Origin: Bacteroidota bacterium
GTDB lineage: Bacteria; Bacteroidota; Bacteroidia; AKYH767-A; CANKSK01
NCBI GenBank assembly: GCA_947485425.1
Contig: CANKSK010000044.1
Span: 1-7,410, forward strand
Direction: 5' to 3'
Length of the DNA: 7,410 nucleotides
Positions 6,778 to 7,410 of this stretch are shown here, piece after piece. The translations under genes were made by a program, and so were the position numbers. The notes under the pieces were generated by a model, which saw only the letters and a list, made by a program, of their open reading frames with translations, was not told where the DNA came from and did not search any database. Within the stretch, counting starts at the first letter, position 1. Every line of letters begins with the position of its first letter.

Positions 6778-6933
6778 ATGAAAAGAACATATCAACCTTC
6801 GCAGCGCAAGCGCAAAAATAAACATGGTTTCAGGGAGAGAATGTCTTCGGCCAATGGTCGTAGAGTTTTGGCAGCCCGTAGAGCAAGAGGTCGTAAAAAA
6901 CTTACTGTTTCCGACGAAAAGAGGAATAAATAA
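6778..6933 (+). CDS. rpmH: 50S ribosomal protein L34
   Basis: A 51-residue, strongly basic protein of the large ribosomal subunit. It begins [20 protein letters not shown] (1-20), continues [20 protein letters not shown] (21-40) and ends [11 protein letters not shown]. The KRTYQPS start, the HGFRxRM block and the [16 protein letters not shown] block are diagnostic of L34. The usual length is 44-52 residues, so it is complete; the short acidic/basic tail after KKL is a mild extension. It has its own consensus promoter and a downstream hairpin terminator, so it appears to be monocistronic. rnpA, which follows rpmH in most bacteria, is not next to it here; the next gene is convergent. Confidence 0.97.
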   Translation: MKRTYQPSQRKRKNKHGFRERMSSANGRRVLAARRARGRKKLTVSDEKRNK

Positions 6934-6962
6934 TTCCTGTTTTCTGAAATGATAATTCGAGG

Positions 6963-6996
6963 AAGGATGCCTTATTGGGCATCTTTCTTGTTTTTT
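6963..6996 (+). terminator. Intrinsic terminator after rpmH
   Basis: The stem GATGCC (6966-6971) / GGCATC (6978-6983) has a 6-base loop and is extended outward by a G-U and two A-U pairs. It is followed by a T-rich run ending in six T (6991-6996). It begins about 30 bases after the rpmH stop. The loop contains the stop codon of the convergent hydrolase gene. On the minus strand the stem would also form but lacks a good T-tract, so termination there is less certain. Confidence 0.8.
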
Positions 6997-7410
6997 AATA
7001 TATCCATTAAAATTCCATTCATTTCCTCTGCGATCAACTTGTGCCCCAAAGGTACAATATGCAGAGAATCAGTGTTTTGTATTTTTTTTACAAACTTTTT
7101 GCCTGTTTTTGCCGGAATAATCACATCATAAGCCCCAAAAAAGAGATGCATCTCTATGGGATATCGCCCTAAAATTTCTTTTATTTTTTGTAGATCCGGG
7201 TTGAGGTGTCGAAATAAAATCCATACATCATAGACCAATTTTCGGATTTCTTTATTTTCCATGTGGTAGGTAATAAAGCTATGCATCTTTTTGCTAAGTA
7301 GACGCATATTGCTGAGTCCTTGAAGAACAGAAAGGAAAAACTTGGGATTTTCAACAATTTTTTGGTAGAGATTTCGGCCCAATTGGGTATGACTTGTGGC
7401 AAAATACCAC
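6972..7410 (-). CDS. Alpha/beta hydrolase, C-terminal part (runs off right edge)
   Basis: The reading frame is open from the right window edge to the TAA at 6972, giving 145 sense codons of the C-terminal part. At the edge it reads WYFATSHTQLGRNLYQKI; the TTG at 7382 is an internal leucine codon, not a start. The end resembles the alpha/beta hydrolase fold: IEMHLFFGAYDVIIPAKTG holds the likely catalytic acid (Asp, codon at 7125-7127), and 28 residues later HIVPLGHKLIAEEM holds the likely catalytic His (codon 7041-7043). The nucleophile elbow (GxSxG) would lie in the missing N-terminal half. The middle is rich in aromatic and basic residues and resembles a lid region. The substrate cannot be inferred. 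Its last codons lie within the rpmH terminator hairpin. Confidence 0.8.
   Translation of the reverse strand, partial: WYFATSHTQLGRNLYQKIVENPKFFLSVLQGLSNMRLLSKKMHSFITYHMENKEIRKLVYDVWILFRHLNPDLQKIKEILGRYPIEMHLFFGAYDVIIPAKTGKKFVKKIQNTDSLHIVPLGHKLIAEEMNGILMDILKNKKDAQ

Noticed and set aside
6580..6825. Open frame of 81 codons on the minus strand over the rpmH promoter region
   Set aside because: It overlaps the start of rpmH and its promoter, begins at no plausible signal and has no recognisable motif.
7380..7382. TTG as start of the hydrolase at the right edge
   Set aside because: The frame stays open to base 7410 and the conserved fold needs an N-terminal half, so this is an internal codon.

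Overview
The window looks like chromosomal housekeeping DNA from a member of the Bacteroidota. Three things point there. The best promoter (6722-6752) is an exact TTTG-N19-TAnnTTTG, the -33/-7 pattern known from this phylum. Purine-rich Shine-Dalgarno sequences are essentially absent before the starts. A DUF5606-type protein, a family I know from this phylum, is encoded. The base composition is AT-rich by eye. I cannot place it below phylum with confidence; a Chitinophagales-, Saprospirales- or Sphingobacteriales-like lineage is only a guess.

Layout. The left edge (1-654, minus) is the N-terminal 218 codons of tRNA-guanine transglycosylase (tgt). A 141-bp divergent intergenic region (655-795) carries one -7-like element per strand. 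Then comes a plus-strand run: a membrane-anchored family 2 glycosyltransferase (796-1941), an ECF-type sigma factor starting inside its last codons (1932-2540), rsmG (start placed at 2623, end 3276) and murB (3289-4299). The murB stop overlaps the stop of a convergent minus-strand M3-family oligoendopeptidase (4296-6026). That gene is preceded, two bases away, by a DUF5606 protein with a Lys/Ala/Glu-rich tail (6029-6583). A second divergent region (6584-6777) holds the strong rpmH promoter. rpmH (6778-6933, ribosomal protein L34) is followed by an intrinsic terminator (6963-6996), which overlaps the end of a convergent, truncated alpha/beta hydrolase (6972-7410).

How the genes relate. tgt (tRNA queuosine), rsmG (16S rRNA m7G) and rpmH (50S subunit) belong to translation. 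murB makes the peptidoglycan precursor UDP-MurNAc, and the glycosyltransferase probably acts on an envelope or exported polysaccharide. The sigma factor has no anti-sigma gene beside it and appears co-transcribed with the glycosyltransferase. The 82 bp between it and rsmG contain two copies of an ATGTGT-N7-ACAC dyad 43 bp apart, the most interesting unexplained signal here. There are no mobile elements, CRISPR arrays, tRNA or rRNA genes, and no sign of a new defence or mobile system.
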